A stretch of DNA of 64,000 nt from Acidobacteriota bacterium (GTDB taxonomy: Bacteria; Acidobacteriota; Terriglobia; Terriglobales; Acidobacteriaceae), in assembly GCA_028876395.1 (NCBI GenBank), contig JAGWRX010000024.1, positions 1-64,000 of the forward strand. Reading direction: 5' to 3'. A model generated the notes under the pieces. That model had not been told where the DNA came from. It saw only the letters and a program-made list of their open reading frames with translations, and made no database searches. Made by a program: the position numbers and the translations under genes. Below are positions 31,244-39,465 of this stretch, piece by piece (the stretch's first letter is position 1; each line of letters begins with the position of its first letter).

Positions 31244-32529
31244 GCGTGACTCTCAATCTCCCGGAGGTCTTTCGATTGCAGTGGTTGAATCCTGCCCATG
31301 AGCAGGACGAGGGCAAGGAAGCCGATAAGGTGAAATGTCCCGATGGCGATGAAGAGCACGCCGTAGCTGAAGCCGTGCCCCAGAAGCGCTCCGGCAATCA
31401 GGCCGAAGATGGCTCCGCCAATGGAGCCGCCAAAGCCGACCAGTCCGGAAACCGTGCCGACCGCCGACAGCGGAAAGACGTCCGCGGGTATGGTCATGAT
31501 GAGCCCCGACCATGACTGCTGCGCAAAGAATGCAATGCTGAACAGCGCCAGCGCATAGGATACCGGCACCAGAGGGACCAGCATCACGGCGGGCATCATG
31601 GCTGCGCTGACGCCCAGCACCAGCTTGCGCGAGAAGTCGAGCGAGCGCCCGCTGCGCAGCAGGCGGCTGGATGACCATCCGCCAAGAAAGCTGCCGACGC
31701 CGGACGCGGCATAGGGTATCCATGCGTAGAGACCGACGTGCTTGACGTCGAAGCCGCGAGCATCATAAAGATACTTGGGCAGCCAGAACAGCATGAAATA
31801 CCATGCCGAGTCGCTCATGAATTTTGCAAACACAAGGGCCTGCACGCTGCGCAATCCTACGATCTCGCGAAACGACAGACGCTGCGCCAGCAGGCGCGCG
31901 TCGAGCGTATTGGACGAGAGAACAGGCATGCTTCCGCTATAAGAAAAAAACCACCACAGCACCCAAAGCAGCCCGATGGCGCCGGCTGAAAAGAAGACCG
32001 CGCGCCATCCGCTATAAATCAGCACCACGCCGATAAGCGGCGGAGCCAGCAGGGAACCGGCCGCTGTTCCCGCGTTGATGAATCCCATGGCGGTCGCGCG
32101 CTCCTGCGCCGGCAGCCACTCCGACACCACACGCGCGGCGGCGGGAAATGCGCCGCCCTCGCCCATGCCAAGCAGGAAACGCATCACCAGCAGCCATGCA
32201 AAATTGAATGCGAAGCCGTGCATCATGCATGCGACGGACCACCAGAGCATGATGAGCAGAAAGCCGCGGCGCGTACCCAGCTTGTCCAGCATGCGGCCGC
32301 CGATTGCATAGAGGGCCGCGTAAGAAAGGAGAAAGGCCGTCTGAAGGTAGGAGAACTGCTCATTCGAGATGGGGATGGCGCGCTGGATTGCGGCAATGGC
32401 GACAGAAAGCGTTTGCCGGTCGAAGTAGCTGATGGCAATGGCGGCTGTAACGAGCGCAACGAAGCGCCAGCGAAGCGGGTGGCCGCCGCACGGTGCTTCC
32501 ATCGGGTCAGTGCCGGCCATCGCATCCAT
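31240..32529 (-). CDS. MFS transporter, anion:cation symporter type (ExuT-like)
   Basis: The 429-residue protein has 12 predicted membrane segments. It carries the ACS-family signature SYFDRQTLS in segment 1, the motif-A loop GGRMLDKLGTRRGF, and FLLGMGEGGAFPAAARVVSEWLP, as in hexuronate and galactonate permeases. It should import a sugar acid by proton symport. Start ATG 32529 is chosen because GGCAGGGAG lies eight bases upstream and family similarity starts after it. It is the first gene of the downstream half of the block and overlaps the dehydratase start by four bases. A perfect 14-bp palindrome lies about 100 bases upstream. Confidence 0.92.
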   Translation of the reverse strand: MDAMAGTDPMEAPCGGHPLRWRFVALVTAAIAISYFDRQTLSVAIAAIQRAIPISNEQFSYLQTAFLLSYAALYAIGGRMLDKLGTRRGFLLIMLWWSVACMMHGFAFNFAWLLVMRFLLGMGEGGAFPAAARVVSEWLPAQERATAMGFINAGTAAGSLLAPPLIGVVLIYSGWRAVFFSAGAIGLLWVLWWFFSYSGSMPVLSSNTLDARLLAQRLSFREIVGLRSVQALVFAKFMSDSAWYFMLFWLPKYLYDARGFDVKHVGLYAWIPYAASGVGSFLGGWSSSRLLRSGRSLDFSRKLVLGVSAAMMPAVMLVPLVPVSYALALFSIAFFAQQSWSGLIMTIPADVFPLSAVGTVSGLVGFGGSIGGAIFGLIAGALLGHGFSYGVLFIAIGTFHLIGFLALVLLMGRIQPLQSKDLREIESHA

Positions 32530-32627
32530 CGCGGTCGCTCCCTGCCACTCTATTTGCAACCGCGCTATGGACTGTCGCGGCATCGCCAAGCCGACCGCCA
32601 ACATGCCCGCGCCCACGGCATACAAAC

Positions 32628-32641
32628 ATTCTGCGCAGAAT
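32628..32641. promoter_or_regulatory. Perfect 14-bp palindrome upstream of the MFS/sugar-acid operon
   Basis: ATTCTGCGCAGAAT is perfectly self-complementary. It lies in the 200-bp gap between the DUF885 and MFS genes, 99 bases upstream of the MFS start. Its position and symmetry are what one expects of an operator bound by a dimeric regulator (GntR, LacI or TetR class cannot be told apart), marking a second promoter inside the minus-strand block. No regulator gene is adjacent. Confidence 0.45.
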
Positions 32642-32729
32642 CATTGTGAATCGGGCTGTCCACATTCGTCCAGCGTGACCGGCAAATCTGAGGAATCCGC
32701 TCTCAGGCTCCGTCAGCAATTCCGTCTCG

Positions 32730-34538
32730 TCACTTCTTTTTTTGTTGCGCGATCCATGCGTCAATCCGCGCGTCGAGCATGTCCAGCGGAAGGGGGCCTT
32801 CGTCGAGAACGGCGTCGTGAAAGGCGCGCAGGTCAAAACGGTTCCCGAGCGCCTGCCGTGCCCGCTCGCGTAATTCGAGAATCTTCATCTGTCCGAGCTT
32901 GTAGGCCAGCGCCTGGCCGGGCCATGCAATGTAGCGGTCCACCTCCGTCTCGATGTTCTTGTCGTCCATTGCGGTGTGCTGGTGGAAGAAGTCAATCATC
33001 TGCTGGCGCGACCAGTGTTTTTCGTGCACTCCGGTATCGACCACGAGGCGGACCGAGCGCCACATCTCGTTCTCCAGCCGCCCGTATTCGCTGTATGGAT
33101 CCTGATAGAAGCCGGCCTCCTTGCCGAGCCGCTCCGCATAAAAGGCCCACCCTTCTGAGTAGGCGTTGTATTCCGAGAAACGGCGGAAAGCGGGAAGAGC
33201 AGGCAGCTCCTGCGCGATGGAGAACTGCATGTGATGGCCGGGGATGCCTTCGTGGTAGGCGATGGCCTCCACGTTGAGCAGCAGGCGATGGGTCGGGTCG
33301 TACTCGTTGACGTTGATGCGTCCGGGACGGCTGCCGTCACCTGCGCCCGGCGAGTAGTCCGCCGGCACGGCGTCCGGAGCGCGGTAGGCCTCCATGGGCA
33401 CAACCTCCAGGCGCGTCTTCGGCAAATGGCCGAAGAGCTGCGGCAGCTTCGCGTACATCTGATCGGTGTAGTGCTGGTAGAGATCGAATACCTGCTGGCT
33501 CGATTTGCCGTAGAGATCCTGATCGTTGCGGATGTGCTCGTTGAAACTCTTCAGGTCGTGGTATCCCAGAGACTCGGCGAGCTTGAGCATCTGGGCGTCA
33601 ATCTCAGCTACCTGCTTCAGGCCCATCGTGTGGATCTGGTCGGGGGTCAGGTCAGTGGTGGTCATGTGGCGAACAGCGAAGCGATACTGGCCTGCACCAT
33701 TCTGCAGGGCCCACACACCATACTCGGTTCGCCCGTGCGGGGCATAATCGTTGCGAACGAATGCGGCGAATTTCGCATAGGCTGGTTCCACCTCGTACTG
33801 CACAGCGGCCTCGATGGCATGGGTCAGCCGCTGCCGGTCCGGCGCGGAGATCGTGGCGGGGAATTTTTTGAGCGGCGCGGTAAAGGGGCTCGCTGCCAGC
33901 GGTTTCGTGGCGATGTCCTCAGCCTGCGAAGCGACCTTTTCGAGCAGGTACTTCGGCGGCATGAGGCGGTCGCGCAGGCCGAGGCGCATGTTCGCGGTGA
34001 CTTGATCGAGGGCGTGCGGGATGGCGTGCAGGCGGGCGAGGTAATTCTCGTAGTCCTTTACGGTGCGGAACGGCATCTGCGAGGCCAGCGCGGCCAGTTC
34101 GAGGTGATCGCCGTTCAACTGGTTCACCGGCATCTCCCACGACCGGAATTGCGCGCTCTGCACGCGGTCGTGCAGCTGGCGGAGCATCAGCGTTTTGTTC
34201 AACGCTTCGTGTTCCGGAAAGCCCTGAGTGTCGATCGATGTGAAAATGCGAATTTCTTCGCGGGCATGCTGAGTGTCCTGCTCCCGCGCGGCAGCGGAGC
34301 GGTCGTCCAGGCGGTCGTTATAGCGCGGATCGCCGATTGCAGTGGCCAACTCAGGATAGGTTTTCAGCCGGTATTGCCACTCCTGCTCGATGGCTTCGCG
34401 CAGCTGTGCCCGGCGCGCGGCAAGCGACGCGGTCGCCGCGGAATGCGGTGGAGCGGGTGCGGCCTGCTGTGCTGGAGAGATTGGCACCAGGGCAAGCGTA
34501 AGCATCCATACCGGGAGCACTCGATGATCGCTGAACAT
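32730..34538 (-). CDS. Exported DUF885 metallopeptidase-like protein
   Basis: The 602-residue precursor has a Sec signal (VLPVWMLTLALVPISPAQQ) and the helical DUF885 domain. The HExxH-like zinc site is EAIAYHEGIPGHHMQFS, with EGWAFYAERLGKE about 40 residues on, as in M32-like carboxypeptidases. The family is thought to act as zinc peptidases, mainly from fold and motif. Start ATG 34538 is set by GGAGG eight bases upstream and by the signal peptide. It begins 4 bases after the deaminase stop, and the ribosome site lies within the upstream gene, so it belongs to the hydroxyproline operon. A role in releasing Hyp/Pro-containing dipeptides is inference. Confidence 0.9.
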   Translation of the reverse strand: MFSDHRVLPVWMLTLALVPISPAQQAAPAPPHSAATASLAARRAQLREAIEQEWQYRLKTYPELATAIGDPRYNDRLDDRSAAAREQDTQHAREEIRIFTSIDTQGFPEHEALNKTLMLRQLHDRVQSAQFRSWEMPVNQLNGDHLELAALASQMPFRTVKDYENYLARLHAIPHALDQVTANMRLGLRDRLMPPKYLLEKVASQAEDIATKPLAASPFTAPLKKFPATISAPDRQRLTHAIEAAVQYEVEPAYAKFAAFVRNDYAPHGRTEYGVWALQNGAGQYRFAVRHMTTTDLTPDQIHTMGLKQVAEIDAQMLKLAESLGYHDLKSFNEHIRNDQDLYGKSSQQVFDLYQHYTDQMYAKLPQLFGHLPKTRLEVVPMEAYRAPDAVPADYSPGAGDGSRPGRINVNEYDPTHRLLLNVEAIAYHEGIPGHHMQFSIAQELPALPAFRRFSEYNAYSEGWAFYAERLGKEAGFYQDPYSEYGRLENEMWRSVRLVVDTGVHEKHWSRQQMIDFFHQHTAMDDKNIETEVDRYIAWPGQALAYKLGQMKILELRERARQALGNRFDLRAFHDAVLDEGPLPLDMLDARIDAWIAQQKKK

Positions 34539-34542
34539 GCAC

Positions 34543-35469
34543 TTAACCTCCGTGCCCAATCGATAACACCGTGCTTTGCGCCGCGGGCCGATTACGCAAC
34601 GCTTCAAGAACGATGGCGCGCGTCTCTTCCAGCTCCGCGCCGGCGACCGGGAGCCGAGGCGGACGCACACGCGCATTGCCCGTGCCGGTTTCCTGCTGCA
34701 CCTGGTGGATGAGCTGAACGAACTTTGGCACCGTATCCATGCGCAGCAGCGGCAAGAACCAGCGATACAGCGCAAAGGCTTCTTCCTGCTTTCCCGCGGC
34801 GGCATGGTTGAACAGCGCGACAGACTCCGCAGGGAATGCGTTCACCAGGCCGGCCACCCAACCCACGGCACCCGCGGCAATGCCTTCAACGATGGCGTCA
34901 TCGACGCCGACAAAGACCTGAAGACGATCCGCCAGCAACGCGCGAATAGCCGTCACCCGGCGCACGTCGGTGCTGGACTCCTTGACCGCCGCGAAATTTT
35001 CGTGCTCGTGGGCAAGCTCTGCGATTTGCTCAGGCCGAAAATCCGTTCCATAGGCAACGGGATTGTTGTAGAGCATGCAGGAGAGTGGAGTGGCGCGCAA
35101 CACGGCCGCCACGTGCGCCTTCATCTCGCGCCAGTCGCCGCAATAGACATAAGGAGGCAGCACCATGAGGCCGGAGCATCCCGCCTGCTCCGCCGCCCTG
35201 GCCAGCGCGACAGCCTCTTCGGTCGAGAGCGCGGAGATGGCGGCGACCACGGGAGCGCGGCCTCCGACGGACGCTGTCATGTTCCGCAAAATTGCTTCCT
35301 TCTCCGCGAAGGAGAGCGTTGCGGCCTGACCCAGAGAGCCAAGCGAAACAATGCCGGTGCAGCCGTTATCGAGCAGCCAACGGGCGTGCGCGGTCATGAA
35401 CGCAGCATCCACCTGCAGGCTCTCGTCTAAACACGTTGTCATCGCAGGCATCACGCCATACCACTTCAT
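34543..35469 (-). CDS. DHDPS-fold lyase, probable 1-pyrroline-4-hydroxy-2-carboxylate deaminase
   Basis: The 308-residue protein of the dihydrodipicolinate synthase/N-acetylneuraminate lyase family begins KWYGVMPAMTTCLDESLQVD. The Schiff-base Lys is in AAVKESSTDVRR (about 164) and the barrel Tyr in MLYNNPVAYGTD. The pyruvate-binding GTTGE of true DHDPS is GSLGQ here. In hydroxyproline pathways a member of this family deaminates pyrroline-4-hydroxy-2-carboxylate to alpha-ketoglutarate semialdehyde. Its place directly after the dehydrogenase subunits, with a four-base ATGA overlap, supports that role. Alternatives are 2-keto-3-deoxy-acid aldolases or dehydratases, given the nearby sugar-acid genes. 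Confidence 0.88.
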   Translation of the reverse strand: MKWYGVMPAMTTCLDESLQVDAAFMTAHARWLLDNGCTGIVSLGSLGQAATLSFAEKEAILRNMTASVGGRAPVVAAISALSTEEAVALARAAEQAGCSGLMVLPPYVYCGDWREMKAHVAAVLRATPLSCMLYNNPVAYGTDFRPEQIAELAHEHENFAAVKESSTDVRRVTAIRALLADRLQVFVGVDDAIVEGIAAGAVGWVAGLVNAFPAESVALFNHAAAGKQEEAFALYRWFLPLLRMDTVPKFVQLIHQVQQETGTGNARVRPPRLPVAGAELEETRAIVLEALRNRPAAQSTVLSIGHGG

Positions 35470-36788
35470 AGAATCTCCTTTTGACTGCCAGTCGATGCAC
35501 CTGCTGAAGGCAGGCCGTCACTCTGGCAAGTTTCTTTGGCGGAAGCACCGAGGCTGGAAACCAGCGCGGGAAAGACCGGGGGACGAATGGAAGATTGGAC
35601 CGAAGCCGCGCTCCAGCCGAAGAGAAATTCCGCTGCTGTTCCGCAGATGCGTCCCTGGCAGGGGCCCATGCCGCAGCGGGTGTGCAACTTGGCATCGCGC
35701 CAGTTGGCGTGCTCGCGCAAGGCGGCAAATGGAACATCCTCGCAGCGGCAGACGATGGTTGTGTCCGACGCGAGCTTCCCGAGTTGCGGGTCAAGCACGG
35801 AAGCAGTTCGCAGCGCATGAACAAACCCCTGCCGCTTTCGACGGCGGGCCAGCTTTTCCGCTTCCGCCGTTCTGCCCGCGGCTGCGAGCCCGGCAACCTG
35901 CCCCTCCAGCAGCGCCAGTTCCACGCCGCCGATGCCGGTGGGTTCTCCCGCGCAGAACACATCGGCAACCGAAGTTCGCTGCAGGTCGTCTGCAACGACG
36001 AAACCATTCTCGATGCGGCAGCCGAGCAGCGCGGGCAATTCCAGGTTGGGCACCAGGTGAAATCCGCACGCCAGGTAGTCGCAGCCAACGTCCCAGTGCT
36101 TCCTGTTTCGCTGGAGCGTCACGGATTCAAGCTTCTCACGGCCGTTCACGGCGATCGGCCAGCAGCCGGTGAAGAAGCGAGCGCCGCGCGCCGCCACGCC
36201 ATACGCGATTCCTTGCAGCAGCTTCGCAGGCTCGCCGAGCAGGGCCGCAGTCAAGGGCACAATGCGGCGCAGCGGAGCCTGCTCGCACACGGCGACGACC
36301 TTCGCGCCACGGCGCGCCAGATGCGCCGCCACCGCCAGCAGCAGCGGACCTGTTCCGGCCACCACCACGCGCTTGCCGGCGATGGGCAGCCCGCCCCGCA
36401 CCATCGCATCCAGGCCGCCCGCACCCATCACATTGGGCAGCGTCCATCCCGGAAACGGCAGGAAGCGCTCGCGCGCGCCGGTCGCCAGAATGAGTTGTTC
36501 GTAACACAAGTCGCGACAATCGCTATTCCGCTCTGCGCGCAGCGTGCCGCGTTGAGGGGAATCGAAAATGCGCCAGCCTTGAAGCCGTACCAATGGAGCG
36601 GCATTGAGCCTTGCGAGCCACCTGCGGGCTGCAGCAGGCTGGAAAGTCCCGCTTCGCCAGATCTGGCCGCCTGGCGCTGGATTATCATCCGCCAGTCCGA
36701 CGCGCTTGCCCGCTGCCGCTGCACTCACCGCCGCGGCAATGCCTGCCGGTCCCGCGCCCACCACCAGGATGTCGAAGTGTTCGCTCAT
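35466..36788 (-). CDS. D-hydroxyproline dehydrogenase-type subunit: FAD/NAD oxidoreductase with BFD-like [2Fe-2S] domain
   Basis: The 440-residue flavoprotein has an N-terminal FAD-binding VVGAGPAGIAAAVSAAAAG and PGGQIWR. A second Rossmann motif, VVVAGTGPLLLAVAAHLARRG, and the FAD-ribityl CAGEPTGIGGVELALLEG follow. A C-terminal cysteine module VCRCEDV ... CGMGPCQGRICG (about 350-395) is that of BFD-like [2Fe-2S] domains, as in the large subunit of heteromeric HcnB/opine-oxidase/D-hydroxyproline dehydrogenases. It should shuttle electrons within a membrane-peripheral complex with the two upstream gene products. It overlaps both neighbours by four bases. The last 40 residues beyond the Cys cluster are unconserved. 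Confidence 0.9.
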   Translation of the reverse strand: MSEHFDILVVGAGPAGIAAAVSAAAAGKRVGLADDNPAPGGQIWRSGTFQPAAARRWLARLNAAPLVRLQGWRIFDSPQRGTLRAERNSDCRDLCYEQLILATGARERFLPFPGWTLPNVMGAGGLDAMVRGGLPIAGKRVVVAGTGPLLLAVAAHLARRGAKVVAVCEQAPLRRIVPLTAALLGEPAKLLQGIAYGVAARGARFFTGCWPIAVNGREKLESVTLQRNRKHWDVGCDYLACGFHLVPNLELPALLGCRIENGFVVADDLQRTSVADVFCAGEPTGIGGVELALLEGQVAGLAAAGRTAEAEKLARRRKRQGFVHALRTASVLDPQLGKLASDTTIVCRCEDVPFAALREHANWRDAKLHTRCGMGPCQGRICGTAAEFLFGWSAASVQSSIRPPVFPALVSSLGASAKETCQSDGLPSAGASTGSQKEIL

Positions 36789-37036
36789 GAGGTGCGCACG
36801 TCCATTCCTTCAGCGCAGAGAATCTGGCAGCTCCGCTGATGCGGCGTTCCGTCGACCGTCGCCCGGCATTCGAAGCAGATGCCCATCCCGCACAAGGGTC
36901 CGCGCGGTTCGCCGCTCACCGATCTTCGCGCAGGCGCTCCGGCCATCATGATTGCCGCCGCCACCGTGGTACCCGGGGCGACTGTCAGGGGGACACCGTT
37001 CACACGCAGCGCGAGAGAACGCACCGGATCAGGCAT
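36785..37036 (-). CDS. Small plant-type [2Fe-2S] subunit of the D-hydroxyproline dehydrogenase-type complex
   Basis: The 83-residue ferredoxin-like protein has C49, C54, C57 and C70 in the pattern LCGMGICFEC ... RSC. This is the single plant-type [2Fe-2S] cluster found in HcnA and the sarcosine-oxidase alpha N-terminus. It relays electrons between the two flavin subunits. Start ATG 37036 is chosen because [10 protein letters not shown] is where the family begins; it overlaps the upstream stop by eight bases. Its size and position between the two flavoprotein genes define the three-part dehydrogenase. Confidence 0.9.
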   Translation of the reverse strand: MPDPVRSLALRVNGVPLTVAPGTTVAAAIMMAGAPARRSVSGEPRGPLCGMGICFECRATVDGTPHQRSCQILCAEGMDVRTS

Positions 37037-38156
37037 GAGCCTCACTCCTTGCAAACCGTGACGGGAGATACGGCTCAATAGGAATCTTCGTCTGCTCACC
37101 CAGTAGATGGTCCACCAGTATCCGTGCGGTTCCGAGCGATGTGGTGATGCCCAGCCCCTCGTGTCCCGTTGCCAGAAACAGCGAATCATCCTCCGGCCAG
37201 GGACCGATCAGCGGCAGTTTATCCGGCGTCGCCGCTCGGAACCCGGTCCAGGCGCGAATCGCGGAGAGCGCGCCGATTTCCGGCAGATACCACTGTGCCC
37301 GCTCGATCATGGACGACAGAATCTGCGCGTCCACCGCGGGACCCTCAGTGTTGTACTGGCGCGAGGAGCCGATAAGCACCTGGCCCGTCCTGCGCGGCTG
37401 CACGTTGAATGCAACCGAGTCGGCGGTGAGCGAATGTGCGCTCTTCAGGTATCCGAGTTCCACCAGTTGATGCCGCACAAATCCAGGGTAGCGATCCGTA
37501 ATCACCAGATGGCCCTTGCGCTTCCGGATGGGCAGACCCGGAAGAAGCTCTGCGGCATCCGCACCGCACGCATGCACAATGCGCGCTGCTTGCAACTCGC
37601 TTCCATCGTCGAGCCGCGCCTTTCCCGCCTGCGCCGATAGCACCGTGCGCGGAGCGTAAAGCCGCGCGCCCAGGCGCAGCGCTTCGCGCAGCAGATATCC
37701 AGCCGCGCACGGCGGATAGAGTACGGCGTCCGAGGGCACCAGCAACGCGCCTGCCAGCGGCTTGCGCAAGTGTGGCTCGGCATCCGCCAGCATTTGGCTG
37801 TCCAGTATGGCAGTGGCAATACCGGCAGTGGCGTAGAGCGCGCTCTTGCGATGGACCTCCTGCATTTCCTCTTCGTCGCTGGCAACCCATAGCGTTCCGC
37901 AAGGCTCGTATTCCACGTCGCGCGGAAGGCGGTCGGAGAGCTCCTGCCACAGCGTCTGCGAATAATGGGTGAGAGCCATTTGCGCGGGCGAGTCGTCCAT
38001 CACCACGATGTGTCCCATCCCCGCCGCCGTGGCTCCGCCGCCGATGCCTCTGCCTTCGACGATCGCTGTGCGCAGCCCGCGGCTTGCACACTCCAGCGCG
38101 CAGGCCGCGCCAACAATGCCCGCGCCGACAACGACCACATCCCAGCGATCGCTCAT
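37029..38156 (-). CDS. D-hydroxyproline dehydrogenase-type catalytic subunit (DAO-family FAD oxidoreductase)
   Basis: The 375-residue DAO-fold flavoprotein has N-terminal [32 protein letters not shown] after the first strand pair, and the C-terminal signature [17 protein letters not shown] with [16 protein letters not shown]. It belongs with HcnC and glycine-oxidase-like subunits and should oxidise cis-4-hydroxy-D-proline to 1-pyrroline-4-hydroxy-2-carboxylate. Its ATG overlaps the epimerase stop as ATGA, which links it to the enzyme that makes its substrate. Oxidation of D-proline is a possible alternative. Confidence 0.9.
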   Translation of the reverse strand: MSDRWDVVVVGAGIVGAACALECASRGLRTAIVEGRGIGGGATAAGMGHIVVMDDSPAQMALTHYSQTLWQELSDRLPRDVEYEPCGTLWVASDEEEMQEVHRKSALYATAGIATAILDSQMLADAEPHLRKPLAGALLVPSDAVLYPPCAAGYLLREALRLGARLYAPRTVLSAQAGKARLDDGSELQAARIVHACGADAAELLPGLPIRKRKGHLVITDRYPGFVRHQLVELGYLKSAHSLTADSVAFNVQPRRTGQVLIGSSRQYNTEGPAVDAQILSSMIERAQWYLPEIGALSAIRAWTGFRAATPDKLPLIGPWPEDDSLFLATGHEGLGITTSLGTARILVDHLLGEQTKIPIEPYLPSRFARSEAHA

Positions 38157-39112
38157 GCCCGTATGCCCGCGATGAACGGATCGCCGGGACTCAGAATAAG
38201 CCAGCTCTCAGCTGTAATAAACGCAGTGCCGGTAATGCTGGGGATCAGTTGGCCCTCACGCAGTTCATAGGACCCTTCAAACACTGTGCCGAGAATGCCT
38301 GCCTGCCGCCACACCTGGCCGGGCGCAAGTTTGCCGTCGGCCGCCAGGCACGCGAGCTTCGCGCTGGTTCCGGTTCCGCAGGGAGAGCGGTCATAGGCCT
38401 TGCCCGGGCACAGGACGAAATTGCGGCTGTCCACTCCGGGTGTCGGCGAGCCGTGTGACAGCTCAATGTGGTCGATCTCCTCCCCGCCTGCGCCCATGAT
38501 GCCGCCGGCGCACAGCGCGCTGCGCATGGCCCAGGCAAATTCAGTCAGCTGCTCCACATTGCCGATTTCCAGCGGGAGCGGGGAATCCTCCACCAGAAAG
38601 AACCAATTGCCACCCCAGGCAACATCGCCGCACACATTTCCAAAGCCCTCCACGTGTACAGGAACGCCGGCTTTGTGCCGGTAGCTTGGTACATTCTCCA
38701 CCGTCACGTTGCCTTCGGGATGGAGCGTTGCGCGGACCTGGCCAACGGGTGTTTCGATGCGGTGCACTCCTGGACCGATTCGACCAAGATGGGCAAGTGT
38801 CGCGACCACTCCGATGGTGCCGTGGCCGCACATGCCCAGGTAGCCGACATTGTTAAAAAAGATCACTCCTGTAACGCAACCTTTGTCCACCGGCTCGCAG
38901 AGCAGCGCGCCCACCAGCACGTCGGAGCCGCGCGGCTCGTTCACCACCGCCGAGCGGAAGTCGTCATGTTGCGCGGCGAAGCGCTGCAGACGCTCCGCAA
39001 GCGGGCCGCTGCCCAACTCCGGTCCCCCGACGATAACCACGCGCGTCGGCTCACCCGCCGTGTGCGAGTCGACAACCTGGACAGATGATACGGGCGCAGG
39101 AGTGCGAGGCAT
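38153..39112 (-). CDS. 4-hydroxyproline 2-epimerase (proline racemase family)
   Basis: The 319-residue protein has both catalytic cysteines of the proline racemase family: C95 in MCGHGTIG and C245 in [10 protein letters not shown]. This makes it a racemase/epimerase and not a trans-3-hydroxyproline dehydratase, in which the second Cys is Thr. Other family blocks are [19 protein letters not shown] and GTVFEGSYE. It should interconvert trans-4-hydroxy-L-proline and cis-4-hydroxy-D-proline, the first step of hydroxyproline use. I start it at ATG 39112, where homology begins; the longer upstream frame is unconserved. It is the first gene of the minus-strand block. Proline racemase activity cannot be excluded, but the following genes favour hydroxyproline. 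Confidence 0.92.
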   Translation of the reverse strand: MPRTPAPVSSVQVVDSHTAGEPTRVVIVGGPELGSGPLAERLQRFAAQHDDFRSAVVNEPRGSDVLVGALLCEPVDKGCVTGVIFFNNVGYLGMCGHGTIGVVATLAHLGRIGPGVHRIETPVGQVRATLHPEGNVTVENVPSYRHKAGVPVHVEGFGNVCGDVAWGGNWFFLVEDSPLPLEIGNVEQLTEFAWAMRSALCAGGIMGAGGEEIDHIELSHGSPTPGVDSRNFVLCPGKAYDRSPCGTGTSAKLACLAADGKLAPGQVWRQAGILGTVFEGSYELREGQLIPSITGTAFITAESWLILSPGDPFIAGIRA

Positions 39113-39465
39113 GCGAAGAATTCTAGCTGAAGACGGGGGGCTCGATATTCCGCCGCACGCACGAACCGCGAAGCACGCGAACCCGTGGCCGCCTTCAACC
39201 ACAGTCGCAGCGAAAATATTGGACGCAAAAGCGGGTTCGGCCCGCCCTGGGAGGGGTGCTTCAAGGAAGTATGGAAGCATCCTTCACGCGATTGGCTCGG
39301 GAATCGTCTTGAAAAGGGCGCAGTGTCTCTGTGCCGCGCTGGCGCTTCGCTTCCATGGTTCATGCCCCGCGCTTACGATGTACAATTCCGGCGGATGCGA
39401 GGCAGAGGCAGCGCATATCTTGCTGCGGCAAGTGTCTGCTACGCTTCGTGTACAGGATCTGGTCA
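39113..39465. other. Divergent intergenic region, hydroxyproline operon / P-type ATPase
   Basis: This 353-bp gap carries the promoters of the hydroxyproline block (leftward) and of the ATPase (rightward). In-frame extensions of both genes run into it but are unconserved. The only structure noted is an imperfect inverted repeat at about 39254-39284, with TGCTTC and GAAGCA arms. No regulator gene is present. Confidence 0.45.

Noticed and set aside
39113-39280. N-terminal extension of the epimerase to residue -56
   Set aside because: Unconserved, Ala/Pro/Phe-rich, not a convincing signal peptide; the family begins at the ATG at 39112.
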